Shown one piece after another: positions 23,845 through 34,690 of a DNA stretch of 64,000 nucleotides. Numbering within the stretch: position 1 is the first letter of the stretch; each line of letters starts with the position of its first letter. The stretch is from Zingiber officinale. Lineage: Eukaryota; Streptophyta; Magnoliopsida; Zingiberales; Zingiberaceae. The notes beneath the pieces are model-generated. The model was not told where the DNA came from, ran no database searches, and worked only from the letters and a program-made list of their open reading frames with translations. The DNA lies in contig NC_056002.1 of the NCBI RefSeq assembly GCF_018446385.1, positions 34,520,063 through 34,584,062 of the forward strand, read 5' to 3'. The translations under genes and the position numbers were made by a program.

Positions 23845-24402
23845 CAGACTAACGTTTTCTTTTAGGAAGGAAGCTGCTGGAAAACTGGGGTCCGGGAGCC
23901 CGGGATGGATCCGGGCGCCCGGAGGCAAAAACTTATTCTCAGCGTCACCTCGCAACATGGAGCTCCCTGGTTGGCTCGGCTACGTCATGTTCAGGGTGCC
24001 CTGAAGGTTCCAAGTGCCCCGAACCTCCTATATAAGGAGGGTCAAGGCTGAAGCTCCAACAACAACTCAGAATCTGCTTTCTTGTGCTCCTGTGACGCTG
24101 TGAAGCTACTCCGACGACGCGTTGTTCTGTTGTTTTCTTTCTTTTGTCGGTATTGCTTTCCTATTATCATTCCTGTAATTTAGTTTTTAATCAAATATTC
24201 GAATTGCTAGTGGATTGCCCATCGAAAGCACCCTTGCGTGCGGGTCTTGGAGTAGGAGTCAACAAATGCTCCGAACCAAGTAAAAAACGACTCTTATTAG
24301 CATTGCTTTATTCTTTTGTATTTACTTTTCCGCTGCGTACGTTCGACAAGTTTTAAATCGATATTCACCCCCCCCCCCTCTATCGAACTCTACGATCCAA
24401 CA
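23845..24402 (+). mobile_element. LTR X, right part
   Basis: An LTR end ACGATCCAACA at 24402 follows a poly-C/CTC stretch typical of the Copia LTRs here (ATTCACCCCCC...). A TATA box CTATATAAGG sits inside the near-palindrome CCTCCTATATAAGGAGG at about 24025-24040. GC palindromes (CCCGGGATGGATCCGGGC, GGGCGCCC) lie upstream. There is no primer site after it, so this is a 3' or solo LTR. It sits in the pol of element C, and element B is inserted into it. Confidence 0.7.
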
Positions 24403-26315
24403 TAATAAAGGTGTATCTTATTCATTAGTTGTTGAAACATGTTTAGCGGTGTTATCTATCGATACCTGGTGTGTAGATACAGGAGTCACTGATCATGTCT
24501 GTAATTCATTGCAGGGGTTCCAGGAAATCAGACAACTATATGAAGGGGAAATCACCATCTACATGGGCAATTCCATAAAAGTGGCTGTTGTTATAGTGGG
24601 AGATGTTTATTTATCCTTTGATAGGAATAAAATATTGATTTTTGAGAAATTATCTTTATGTACCAAGTTTTAGAAAGAACTTGATTTCAGTTTCTAAATT
24701 ATTTAAGGATGGATATTCTGTTTCTTTTTATGACAAAGTAGTTGTCAAGAAAAATAGGATGGTTATCTGTTCTGGTACGTTAGTTGACAATTTGTACACT
24801 CTTAATCCAATAACTTTCACGATGCAACAAATGGAAATTAATAACACGTCTTCTAATTCTAATAAGAGAAAGCAGCCTTCGAAAATGAACCAAACATATC
24901 TTTGGCATCTACGGCTTGGTCATATTAACTTAAGTAGGATTCAAAGGCTAATAGCCGATGGACCTTTGGGTTCATTGGTAGTGGAAGACTTTCCAACCTG
25001 CGAATCTTGCTTGGAAGGAAAAATGACCAAGAGACCTTTTAAGACCAAGGGGTATAGAGTCAAAGATGTATTGGAATTGGTTCATTCTGATTTGTGTGGA
25101 CCTATGACTATCCAGGCAAGAAGTGGTTTCGAATATTTTGTCTCTTTTATAGACGACTATTCGAGATATGAGTATATTTACTTGATGCGCCACAAGTCTG
25201 AGTACTTTGATAAGTTCAAAGAGTACAAAGCTGATGTGGAGAAACGTCATGGTAAAAGTATCAAGACACAATGGTCTGATCATGGTGGCGAGTACCTCTT
25301 AGGAGAGCTTAGGAATTACTTATCAGAGGCCGAGATTCAATCTCAACTGTCTACACCTGGTACACCCCAACAGAATGGTATAGTAAAACGAAGGAATAGG
25401 ACTCTTATGGAAATGGTTAGATCAATGATGAGTTATTCAGAATTACCAAATTCGTTTTGGGGATATGCTCTGGAAACGGCAGTGTACATTCTGAACTTGG
25501 TATCTTCTAAGTCAGTACCCTCTACTCCCACAGAATTGTGGATTAGGCGTAAACCTAGTATGAAGCATATTCGGATTTGGGGTAGTCCAGCACATGTGCT
25601 GAAGGGAGACACTGATAAGTTAGAATCATGTACAGAAGTTCGCTTGTTTGTGGGTTATCCTAATGGAACGAAAGGTGGTTTATTTTATAGTCCTAAAGAT
25701 CAGAAGGTCATTGTTAGCACCAATGCCCGATTTTTAGAAGAAGACTATGTAATGAACCACAAGCCCATGAGTAAAATTGTTCTTGAAGAAATAAGAGAAG
25801 ACACGTCTACTTTAGTACCAACGGTACAAGATGAGATACCATAAGAAACTGCAACATGTGTCACAAATGATGTACAATTACAAGCAGTGTCACGTCGTAG
25901 TGGGAGGGTTGTTCGGCAACCTGATAGATTCATGTTTTTGGGAGAGTCTTCGGACTTGATCCCTGGTGAACATGAACCTGATCCCTGGACATAAGATGAA
26001 GCACTCCAAGATAAAGATGCAGCATCAGTCTATCTATGGACTGAAGCAAGCTTCGAGATCTTAGAATATCCAGTTTAATCTTATGGATTTATTCAGTGTC
26101 CGGATGAGTCTTGTGTATACAAGAAGAATGATGAAAACATGGTGGTATTTCTTGTACTATACGTAGATGACATTTTGTTCATTGGCAACAATGTCAAAGT
26201 GTTGTCAGACGTAAGGGTATGGTTGTCCAAGCAGTTTGATATGAAGGTTTTGGGAGAATGTGGGCATATTATTGGGATCAAAGTAATAAGGGATCGCAAG
26301 AAAAGAATGTTGTGC
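24403..26315 (+). pseudogene. pol: pol of Copia element C, part 1 (protease to RT fragment)
   Basis: The 5' end is cut by LTR X. Protease-like WCVDTGVTDHVCNSLQGF lies near 24468. The frame then shifts near 24640, and the integrase part is open 24642-25844: an HHCC zinc region (LWHLRLGH...CESCLEGK) and core motifs [16 protein letters not shown] and [13 protein letters not shown] stop follows at 25842-25844. Near 26028 the text jumps to YGLKQASR, so most of the RT fingers are deleted. YVDD is kept at 26160-26171. The frame is interrupted at 26316 by the CACTA-1 insertion. It resumes at 34997. The copy is dead. Confidence 0.85.
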
Positions 26316-26720
26316 CACTACAACAAAAACTATAAACGACAACGGATATTATCCATTGTCGTAGGGTCAAAAAACCGTTGTAACTGAGGGCGTTGTAAAA
26401 TGTATTGCCCTACGACAACGGTTTTGAATCCGTTGTCTTTGTAGACATTCAACAACGATTTTTATCCGTTGTTGTTTATATACTCAAAATTTGTTTACGA
26501 AGGATACGAAAACGTTTTAAAACCGTTGTGATAGATAATTTTGACAACAGATATAAATCGTTGTGGTAGACTCTTTTTACAACAGATATAAACCGTTATG
26601 GTATATAATTTTAATATGTTTTACAACGGATAAAACCATTGTCTTTTATCACTTTTCACAAAAAAAAAAATCCATTGTGGTTACGTACTTTTTACAATGT
26701 TTCTGATCGTTGTCTTTAAT
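26316..26720. repeat. Left subterminal repeats of CACTA-1
   Basis: At least ten short motifs in both orientations, such as AAAACCGTTGT, CAACGGTTTT and GACAACGGAT. Similar motifs (AACGATTTTC, AATCGTTGTCGTA) lie at 34690-34993 on the right. In CACTA elements such repeats bind the transposase. Confidence 0.8.
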
Positions 26721-26904
26721 GTTCATGTTGTAACATGAAATAACAAACAATCAATCTTTATTTAATATAAAGAAACCACTAATACAAAACTAAATATTTA
26801 CTACATTCAATCCATGAAAATGTTATCTTCAAATTTCAAAAATTAATTACACACATCAAAATGAGAAAATAATAGTTGTGTAATCGAAATCCAAAATATG
26901 TCAG

Positions 26905-27005
26905 CTAAAATCCTCTTCCCAACTGAATCTTTAAAGCCTTTTCCAGCAACTTACTAGCTGCATCTTCACGTGACTGAGTATACAAATTTCCCTTGGCAAT
27001 CAAAT
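26905..27005 (-). pseudogene. Unidentified host-gene terminal exon in CACTA-1
   Basis: On the minus strand an acceptor-like TTCTGCAG precedes an open stretch reading DLIAKGNLYTQSREDAASKL, then LEKALKIQLGRGF and a TAG stop. The composition looks like a real amphipathic coding exon, not repeat. I do not recognise the family. It lies downstream of the FEI-like exons in the same orientation and could supply the stop of a chimeric transcript. Confidence 0.4.
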
Positions 27006-27594
27006 CTGCAGAATTAAGATGTAGGAGCTGATAAAAATAAATAAATTATAAAGACATTAAAAGATAAAATATACATGTAAGCAAATAAGAATTATCTTAA
27101 CCTGCTGAAACACATACAGATTGATGATACAATTAAGATTTTCACTACTGTTGTCTTATTTGTGTAGCATGTTATTGGAAATTAGCAGCTGGTATAGAAG
27201 GAAAAGAAATTGCATAACATCCACAGCTATTTGGCAATTTGCAACGATCTCAATCATATAAATCATATGGTTCTTCATTGAGTTCAATTTAGCCCAATAG
27301 CATATTCAAATCAAAGCATGATACTTTAAGGTTGGCAATGCCATAAAACTTATCCAACAAACACTGAAAGGTCAAATGCAAAGTGCTAACATAACACATT
27401 CTAACACTGAGCAGAACTAATAAGATATTTTCACCCAGAACGCTAGTTATGATCTATATGTCAAATAAAAAGATAGAAGAGAACGCTTGTGTAATGGGGA
27501 AAAAAACTTTAGTTGCCCAAGTAGAAAACAATTGGATAACATGTAACAATTAATGGAGCAAGCCAATGAAGCATCAAAGAGAATAGAAGAGTTA
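27006..27594. other. Intron-like or unassigned CACTA-1 interior
   Basis: AT-rich and without a frame I can assign. It lies between the FEI-like exons and the terminal exon-like piece. Confidence 0.4.
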
Positions 27595-28542
27595 CTCATG
27601 AAGTGCTTTGGAAAGTTACAAGGATTCCAACAGTTGGAACCTCACCAGATAAGAAATTTGTTGATAAATTCCTACAGTTGTTAAAAAAATCATAGTCAAA
27701 CAGTTAACTCTGCAACAACAAACTGCCTAGCCACCAATAATCACATGAACACTCACAGAAATCGTAATTGGTTCAGAGAGCCAATAGATGGAGGAATTGT
27801 GCCCCTAAGCAAATTGCTTGACAAGTCCCTACATTTTTTTACATCAAGCTCAAGAAAACTGATTAAAGAAACAACTATATAACAAAAGAAAATAAGGGGA
27901 TGTAATAATTACAGGATGGTAAGGTGCACAAGTTCTCCAATCTCGGGTGGAATGTTCCCTTGAAGGTAATTAGCTCTCAGATACCTTGAAAAATAAGTAA
28001 TGTAACAACTTCATGCAACAATATATAGTAAATTCTCATTGCCAATAACTATAATCGATAAAAAAAATATATGAATAGAAGAAAACGCATACAATGCTAT
28101 TAGCTCAGTGCAGTTCTTTATGGAATAGGACCGTGCAAGCAGTTTTGGTGCAAAGCCCTGCCACAATGATAATTTCATCCTTGAAAGAATTCCATCACTA
28201 TAGCTACTTAAGATTAGAAATTTCATCTTCAGTACTATCTCAAATCTAGATCAAACACTAGCAAGAGAAATGCAATTAAGAAAGAGTATATTAAATAGAA
28301 CAATTTAAAAATTAATATGGTGATCTACCAAATGGTGGTTCACAGTCTCCTTGTTTGGGATTTCATATTTCATATTACATCGTTTCATTTTTTTTTTTTT
28401 GTCAGAATCACCATGCATTCGAAGGTGTTCTAGTAAGAAAAAAAAAGAACTAAAAGAAAAATGTGCTTATAATCTTTGAAGCCTCCGAATCCGGCCAATG
28501 CTCAGGGAGATGATGCCACTGAGCTGCATATAAGGAAAGTCA
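27595..28542 (-). pseudogene. Captured LRR exons of a FEI-type receptor kinase
   Basis: Five exon-like pieces occur in gene order on the minus strand. Exon 28471-28542 reads DFPYMQLSGIISLSIGRI. Exon 28093-28157 reads ALHQNCLHGPIP then, after a frame break, NCTELIAL. Exon 27913-27984 reads YLRANYLQGNIPPEIGEL. Exon 27757-27828 reads DLSSNLLRGTIPPSIG. The last, about 27595-27672, reads NLSTNFLSGEVPTVGIL. Three are exactly 72 nt with AG acceptors and GT donors, the LRR exon size in this kinase family. The second is 65 nt, a 7-nt loss. Signal peptide, membrane segment and kinase are absent. FEI kinases act in cell-wall signalling; this piece can only encode part of an LRR ectodomain. Confidence 0.85.
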
Positions 28543-28690
28543 CTGCAATGGAAATAGGAATTGGTAAGGCAAGCTTCCAAAACCTAAAATACTAATACAG
28601 ATAAAAGAAAATACATCCATCAATAATACATCCATGTTAAAAAATACATCCATGAACAGGAATAAAAAAATTGGAACAAGAATAATATAA
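28543..28690. other. Unassigned CACTA-1 interior left of element D
   Basis: No gene seen. The last five bases (TATAA, 28686-28690) are the left target duplication of element D. Confidence 0.6.
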
Positions 28691-29618
28691 TGTTGGTCGC
28701 CGTGGGTGTTTTGATGTGATCAACCAAGTTGGTTAGGTCCTGCTTTATGTTTGATCCCTGTGTCTGAGTGTGCAGGAGCTTAGGAGTGCAGGAAGTTGAG
28801 CGGAAGACGCAGCTAGCGAGAAGGATGGCATGGGAAGGGAGCCGACGGGCTCGGTGCGTCCGAAGGACGAGAGAGCTGCGGAAGAGTACTCCGGTGGACG
28901 AGAAGAACGTGCACGGCGTTCGAGGGACAAGAAGCCGGACGGAAGACTGCTCGAGGAGAAGGTCATAAATTGGGTTCGGGTGAGCCCTATTTCGGTTGCC
29001 CGCAATCACCTAACCAAGTGAAGCTTCGGAAGTCAAAGCAAAGGAGAAGATGTGCTAGAAATACAGCTCAAGGTGCCTCAAGCAGTATTTGAGGCCCCTC
29101 AAACCTTTGAGGTGCCTCAATCAAGCTTGGAGGTGCCTCAAACATTTGAGGTGCCTCCAAGTTTGTTTAAGGCGCCTCAAGCCTAGTCAAAAGAGTCGTT
29201 CGAGCACGGATAGAGTTCTATCCGGTCAAAAGTCAATGGAGGTGCCTTCAAGGTTTATAGAGGCGCCTTCAACCCTCGGGATAGACTTTCCAGGAGCTAT
29301 ATAAAGGCCCCTGGAGCTAGGAAAGAAACAACAACTCAAGCAATCAATTCTGTAGTCTTTCTTAGCAACTTGTGAGCGTTTTAAGTGTGTAAAAGGCTTC
29401 TCCACCTTCAGCAAAGGCGATCTTCTACTGCGCCTTTCTTACTACCCTGCATTAACAACCCTCTTGGTTGTAACCAGGTTAAATTTCTGTCTCCTTTTAT
29501 TTCTGCTCTTAATTTTATTATAGTTGCTTATCTTTGAGTTGAAAGATCCGAGGAGGGTATCGTTTTAATGTTTTAGAAGCAATTCACCCCCCTCATGCCG
29601 GCCTCCGCTGCACCTACA
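28691..29618 (+). mobile_element. 5' LTR of element D
   Basis: TGTTGGTCGCCG to CACCTACA. A TATA box TATATAAAG at 29298-29306 follows several GAGGCGCCT / GAGGTGCCTC half-palindromes (29075-29270). C-to-T changes have eroded many of these sites compared with the 3' LTR, consistent with methylated-cytosine decay. Confidence 0.85.
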
Positions 29619-29620
29619 AT

Positions 29621-29632
29621 TGGTATCAGAGC
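29621..29632 (+). promoter_or_regulatory. Primer-binding site of element D
   Basis: TGGTATCAGAGC, two bases after the LTR; initiator tRNA-Met type. Confidence 0.9.
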
Positions 29633-29683
29633 CAGACCGCCTCAGAAGGACTAACCGCCGACTGAAGCACAACGATCAAGACG

Positions 29684-31138
29684 ATGGCCGGAGCAAATAT
29701 TCATCCTCCAAAGTTCGACGGAGATTTCGCTACATGGAAGCGAAAAATAGAGGTATTTTTTAAAACTGAATTTGATATACTTTTAATAATGAAATATGGA
29801 TATGCAGCGCCGAAAGATAAAGAAGAAAACAGGTGGAGCAAGAAGGAGCAAACCGATTTTGTCGCCAACGGAAAGGCTGAGTTCCACCTGCTCAGCGTTC
29901 TGCCACCTTAGGAGGTAAATCGGATCGGAAGCTACGACTCCGCGAAAGATCTCTGGGAAAAATTCCTGGAGCTTCACGAAGGTACCTCCGAAGCGAAGCT
30001 AGCGAGGCGCGACATCCTCCGGACCCAATTGACGAACCTCCGGATGAACCAAGGCGAGAAGGTAGCACAACTCCAAGCAAGGATCAAAGAGCTGATCACG
30101 CAACTAACCAATCTTGGAGAAGAAGTAACGAACCGAGACTCGATCCGATATGCGCTCAACGCCTTCCTGAGAACTCAAGAATGGGCATCCTTAGTAGATG
30201 CATACTACATCTCTAAGGACTTCGAGGTAAGTACTCTAGAAAATCTATTTTCAACTTTTGAACTTCATGAATCTCGAATTGCAGAGCCCATTGGAGTAGA
30301 AAAGACGAGTCAGAACATTGCTTTGAAAGCAAGAGCAAACGGTTCTGACTCCGAAGCCTCGATCGACGAAAACGAGGCTACATTAATGGTAAGACGATTT
30401 AATAAGTTTTTTAAATCTAACAAATTTAGATCGCAGAAGCATGAGCAAAAAAGGAGAACGATTCGTTGCTACAACTGCAACGAAGAAGGGCACATCAAAG
30501 ATGATTGCCTGAAATTAAAGAGCAAGCAGAAAGAAAAGGTCAAGTACAAGAAGCCAGAATCCTCCAAGCACAAGAACCTGAAGGCAACCTGGTCAGATTC
30601 GTCTTCTTTTGAATCAGACGTCGAAGCCTTTTCAGGGTTAGCTCTACTAGCTAACCATCAGATGGAAGAAGAGTCAAGCTCAAAGATGAGCATCGATGAA
30701 GGGGGAGGAACATCAGAAGAGGAAAGCTGCAATGAAGGGGGAGCCTCACCGAGTCAGGTAAGTCAGGTATGCAATCTAACCCCGACTCAGTCTTTTCGCT
30801 TTATTAAGTTTCTTTCTAAAGACTTATTCAAATTAGAAAAAGAAAATGCTAAATTAAAATTGAACCTAGCAAAAGCATGCCCGTTAGAAATGTATGATCA
30901 TCTAAAATCAGAAAATGACAAATTAAAATTAGAAATTGAAAAATTGAAATCCGATACATGTTTAAAAACAAATAAATTTCCAAACTCAAAATTAAAAATT
31001 AATGGAAAATTGAATTGGTACATTAGAAACCATCAGGGTCAACTTAAAAGAGTACCCAAGAACTATGTACCCCCTAAATTTTTTAATAACCCTGTAGGAA
31101 GGAACCTCTATTGGGTTCCGAAATCTGTGCTAAATTAA
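29684..31138 (+). pseudogene. gag: gag of element D (one internal stop)
   Basis: Starts MAGANIHPPKFDGDFATWKR 51 bases after the primer site. The frame runs to 31138 with one TAG at 29909-29911. It has the Copia gag N-terminal domain, the UBN2 signature SAKDLWEKFLELHEGTSEAK, a CCHC knuckle CYNCNEEGHIKDDC, a serine/glutamate-rich linker and a K/E/L-rich coiled-coil-like region (KLKLEIEKLKSDTC). It ends YWVPKSVLN, like the B and A Gags. After the stop the frame is open for 369 codons from 30029. No protease or RT follows. Confidence 0.85.
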
Positions 31139-31734
31139 TCTATTTAATTAAGGCTTTCAGAAGAAAAATTAAATGTTAAAATTTCTTTATGAAGCTTTGT
31201 CTAAGGAAGTGGTTGTTACTCCAATAACCAAGAAGGTCTAGTGCCTCGCCATGACCTGGAAGCTGAAATATTGAAATAAAATATTTAATTAAACTTTCTG
31301 AAAAAACATTAAACTAGAATTAAATAATGCTTTGAAAGTTTTTTCAAACATTTTTAAAATTAAATATTAATTTTTGACTTAGACATTATTTTTGAAAAAT
31401 TCTAAAAATTATGTTTACTTAGAAATTTTTTTTGGAAAATTCGTTTTACACAAATTTTTTCTAACTTAAAAATTTGCTAAAAAAATTTTTCTGTTACCCC
31501 GCTTTTTGCTGTGATCAAAGGGGGAGAGAGAGGTACAAGTTTAGAGAGGAGAGAATTTTTTAAATTAAAATTATTTTTTTTCTCTGGTTAACTCTTAATT
31601 TAGTAGTTGCAATTTTATTTATTGCAAACTAATGCTTAACATGCTAGTTTAGTAATTTTCTTTAAAATTACTATTTTGTGTCTATTTTTACCCTAACTTG
31701 AACTTGGGTTGATGCACATCAAAAAGGGGGAGAT
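31139..31734 (+). other. Non-coding tail of element D with purine tract
   Basis: AT-rich, with no gene. GGGGGAGAGAGAG near 31521 and the tract AAAAAGGGGGAGAT at 31721-31734 next to the LTR. Confidence 0.75.
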
Positions 31735-32664
31735 TGTTGGTCCCCGTGGGTGTTTTGATGTGATCAACCAAGTTGGTTAGGTCCTGCTTTGTGTTTGATC
31801 CCTGTGTCTGAGTGTGCAGGAGCTTAGGAGCGCAGGAAGTCGAGCGAAAGACGCAGCTAGCGAGAAGGACGGCACGGGAAGGGAGTCAATGGGCTCGGTG
31901 CGTCCGAAGGACGAGAGAGCTGCGGAAGAGTACTCCGGTGGACGAGAAGAACATGCACGGCGTTCGAGGGACGAGAAGCCGGACGGAAGACTGCTCGAGG
32001 AGAAGGCCGAAAATTGGGTTCGGGTGAGCCCTATTTCGGTTGGCCTCAATCACCCAACCAAGTGAAGCTTCGGAAGTCAAAGCAAAGGAGAAGATGTGCT
32101 GGAAATACAGCTCAAGGCGCCTCAAGCAGTATTTGAGGCGCCTCAAACCTTTGAGGCTCCTCAATCAAGCTTGGAGGCGCCTCAAACATTTGAGGCACCT
32201 CCAAGTTTGTTTAAGGCACCTCAAGCCTAGTCAAAAGAGTCGTTCGAGCACGGATAGAGTTATATCAGGTCAAAAGTCATGGAGGCGCCTTCAAGGCTTA
32301 TAGAGGCACCTTCAACCCTCGGGATAGACTTTTCAGAAGCTATATAAAGGCCCCTGGAGCTAGGAAAGTAAAAAAAATAACTCAAGCAATCAATTCTGTA
32401 GTCTTTCTTAGCAACTTGTGAGCGTTTTAAGTGTGTAAAAGGCTTCTCCGCCTTCAGAAAAAGAGATCTTCTACTATGCCTTTCTTACTGCCCTGCATTA
32501 ACAACCCTCTTGGTTGTAACCAGGTTAAATTTCTGTCTCCTTTTATTTCTACTCTTAATTTTATTATAGTTGCTTATCTTTGAGTTGAAAGATCCGAGGA
32601 GGGTATCGTTTTAATTTTTCAGAAGCAATTCACCCCCTTCTTGCCGGCCTCCGCTGTACCTACA
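31735..32664 (+). mobile_element. 3' LTR of element D
   Basis: TGTTGGTCCCCG to TACCTACA, 930 bp. AGGCGCCT palindromes are better kept than in the 5' LTR (32115-32300). A TATATAAAG box lies near 32341. Confidence 0.85.
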
Positions 32665-32669
32665 TATAA

Positions 32670-33317
32670 TTCAAGTATGGTTGTTAATCACAATTTGTCT
32701 CACGAATTTCTGATGCTCCAGCCCAAAATGGTCCAAACAAATATGGATACAAAGTAGGAACTAAATTGAGTAGAGATCTCATGATCACTATGATCCAACC
32801 CTATGCTCATTCACCAATCCTACTTAAGATCTAAGTCTTGAAAGCCTCCACTTAATCAAATATATAATTACAGTATTGCTAACTTCATAGTAGATCATTT
32901 CGTACCATGTCACCTAAGAAATTTTTTTATATATGATAACCAATTTTAACTTCAGAGTATAAGAAACGTTACTAACTTTTATGATCATCATCCATCTTAG
33001 AGGAGTACCATATAAAAATGCAACCCCTACTAGTTATAATGCATTGTTCATATATCTCCTACATGAATAATATTAGTCATCCTTAGCCATAAATTTTGGC
33101 TAACAAAACTAGATATCGAAAGATAATCCATATGATAAAATCACAAATACCAAATATAATTTTTGAATAAATATTTTGTTAAGCATTGGGATCTTAAGAT
33201 CCTATGACTCCACAATATTTCTAGATAGGATCTTAATCCAAAACAAACAAATATGTCAAGAGATACAACTTACAGTGTTATATTAGATATAAATTTTTTG
33301 CAATGATACTAGATTAC
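32670..33317. other. Unassigned CACTA-1 interior right of element D
   Basis: Mostly AT-rich and intron-like. On the minus strand near 32684-32780 there is a short open stretch (NLVPTLYPYLFGPFWAGAS) ending in TAA that could be another captured exon; I do not recognise it. Confidence 0.4.
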
Positions 33318-33530
33318 CTGTCAAGTGTGCCACTTATGACGAATGCCTGACCAGCTAAATAGTAAGGAGCACCTTCTGGAACTTCCTACTCAACCAGAGA
33401 AACAAGACTAAAGCATGGAAACTAGATAGATTTATTAAAGTGAATAATATCATTATTTACCAATTACCTTCTCTCCTTTGTGTGGAGGATCATTCCTCTC
33501 TCCAAAATTCATAATCCTTTTGTTCATTGC
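33318..33530 (-). pseudogene. RFC1-like: Captured exons of replication factor C subunit 1 (BRCT start)
   Basis: Two adjacent minus-strand pieces with splice signals. The upstream piece, ending at 33468, reads MNFGERNDPPHKGEK and is followed by a GTAATT donor. The next exon, 33318-33385, begins after TAG and reads EVPEGAPYYLAGQAFVISG, followed by GTAATC. In plants this order is the segment just before and into the BRCT domain of the clamp-loader large subunit RFC1. The rest of BRCT, the ATPase core and the C-terminus are missing. The fragment has no function of its own but shows gene capture. The assignment rests on remembered family signatures. Confidence 0.75.
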
Positions 33531-33701
33531 AAATATCGTGAATAGCATACCAGATATTATGGTGTGGAATCATGATCCTTTTGCTCATTGCAAGATACCC
33601 TTTTATTAATCCTAGGGGAATTCATCAATTGTTGATTACTACCTAAAAATAATTAATTTGTCTTTAAATTAATCCTCATAAAATATGATGGCAAAAAGTA
33701 C

Positions 33702-34261
33702 CTGTCATCGAGAGAACCATTACACTGAATTGGAGTAGATGGTGGATGTCTTCCAGGAAAAGGAATAAGTAATATTTTGTGAGCAAACAATTGAAGATAT
33801 GTTGTTAGACCATTAGTTCTCTTGATATCTGTAATCTTTCATAAACAAAAGAGAACACTCTCAGTGCTAACCAATCTGCACTTGTCACTAGATGCTTTAA
33901 AGATCTAAAAGTGAAAAACTATGGAAAATTGACAAATATTAATCAAAGGACTACATAATGGAGAGAAAGAATAGCAACATCTAATAGTTATCACACATTT
34001 ACTGATTTAGGATTCAAGAGAAATAAGTAAAACCAAGATTTTTTTTAGCAATATTCATCAAAAGAAACTTTTTTCCCCTCATTTCTGAAACAAGATCAAC
34101 ATTTAGTAAAGAAAAATCCGAATTACCTCAACACCGTACTTTATGGCGATGCCTGCAAGTGTGTCCAACTTGGATACATGATGCTCGATGTACTTCAACG
34201 CACAAGGAGACGAGGGAGGAGCAAAGGTATCATATTTTCTCTCATGGGAAAAAGATTCCAT
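33702..34261 (-). pseudogene. Captured 5' exons of a LysM-domain protein gene, with start codon
   Basis: Exon 1 (34127-34261) opens with ATG and encodes 45 residues: MESFSHERKY, then the LysM core IEHHVSKLDTLAGIAIKYG, ending at a GTAATT donor. Exon 2 (33702-33828) follows a TTACAG acceptor and contains LFAHKILLIPFPGRHPPS, ending at GTAC. LysM folds bind chitin-like or peptidoglycan-like sugars; plant proteins with this exact VSKLDTLAGIAIKYGVE type are small soluble LysM proteins. The phase between the two exons seems off by a few bases, so correct splicing is unsure. This is the 5'-most fragment of the cargo and may bring its own 5' flank. Confidence 0.8.
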
Positions 34262-34690
34262 CGCTATAGGGTGAATGCGACAAAAAAAAATGAGGGAGAA
34301 AACCTAGAATGACATCAGTTTCTTCGATCGGCGACGCAAGTAGGTGGAAGAAGGTGGGCAAATCAAAATAAAAGAAGGAATTCGCAACACAAACAAACCA
34401 AGAAATAGAAAGTAACCTAGATCAGTAGATCTGGAACTCTAGATCACGTCCTGGCCTCCGTCGCGCACGCTCCCATGATCCGGACCCTCGCTATCGCCCT
34501 GCGATCGCTCTTCCCGGCTGTTGCTACTCCTACGTGGCTCCAGTGAGAGAGAGATTGTGAGAAAAGAGGGACGAAAATGCTTAGGGATAGAGAAGGTAAG
34601 GGGGGAATGCGGCGGCAAAAAAATTTCGGGGAGATGGAAAGAAAAAAAGCGGCGGTAAAAAATGGCGAAGGGGAAAAACCGGCGAAGGAA
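34262..34690 (-). promoter_or_regulatory. Possible captured 5' flank of the LysM gene
   Basis: Upstream (minus sense) of the LysM start codon, with GC-rich stretches near 34440-34540 and CT-rich tracts typical of plant 5' UTRs. No clear TATA box was found. The role as a promoter for the chimeric unit is inference. Confidence 0.3.

Larger units (their letters stand above)
28691..32664 (+). mobile_element. Gag-only Copia-type element D (TR-GAG-like), complete with LTRs
   Basis: Two near-identical LTRs (28691-29618 and 31735-32664, about 930 bp) flank a 2.1-kb interior. The target duplication TATAA is perfect (28686-28690 and 32665-32669). The interior holds a primer site, one gag frame and a purine tract; there is no pol. 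It is inserted in CACTA-1 between the RFC1-like and FEI-like fragments, so it is younger than both. Confidence 0.9.

Noticed and set aside
26316..26330. The CACTA ends as part of a Harbinger or Mutator element
   Set aside because: The CACTA start, the 3-bp TGC duplication and subterminal repeats fit CACTA; Harbinger would give TAA/TTA with other ends and Mutator 9 bp.
28620..29021. Frames of 60-130 codons at the start of LTR D (and 31777-32164)
   Set aside because: Present in both LTRs, on both strands, with no domain.
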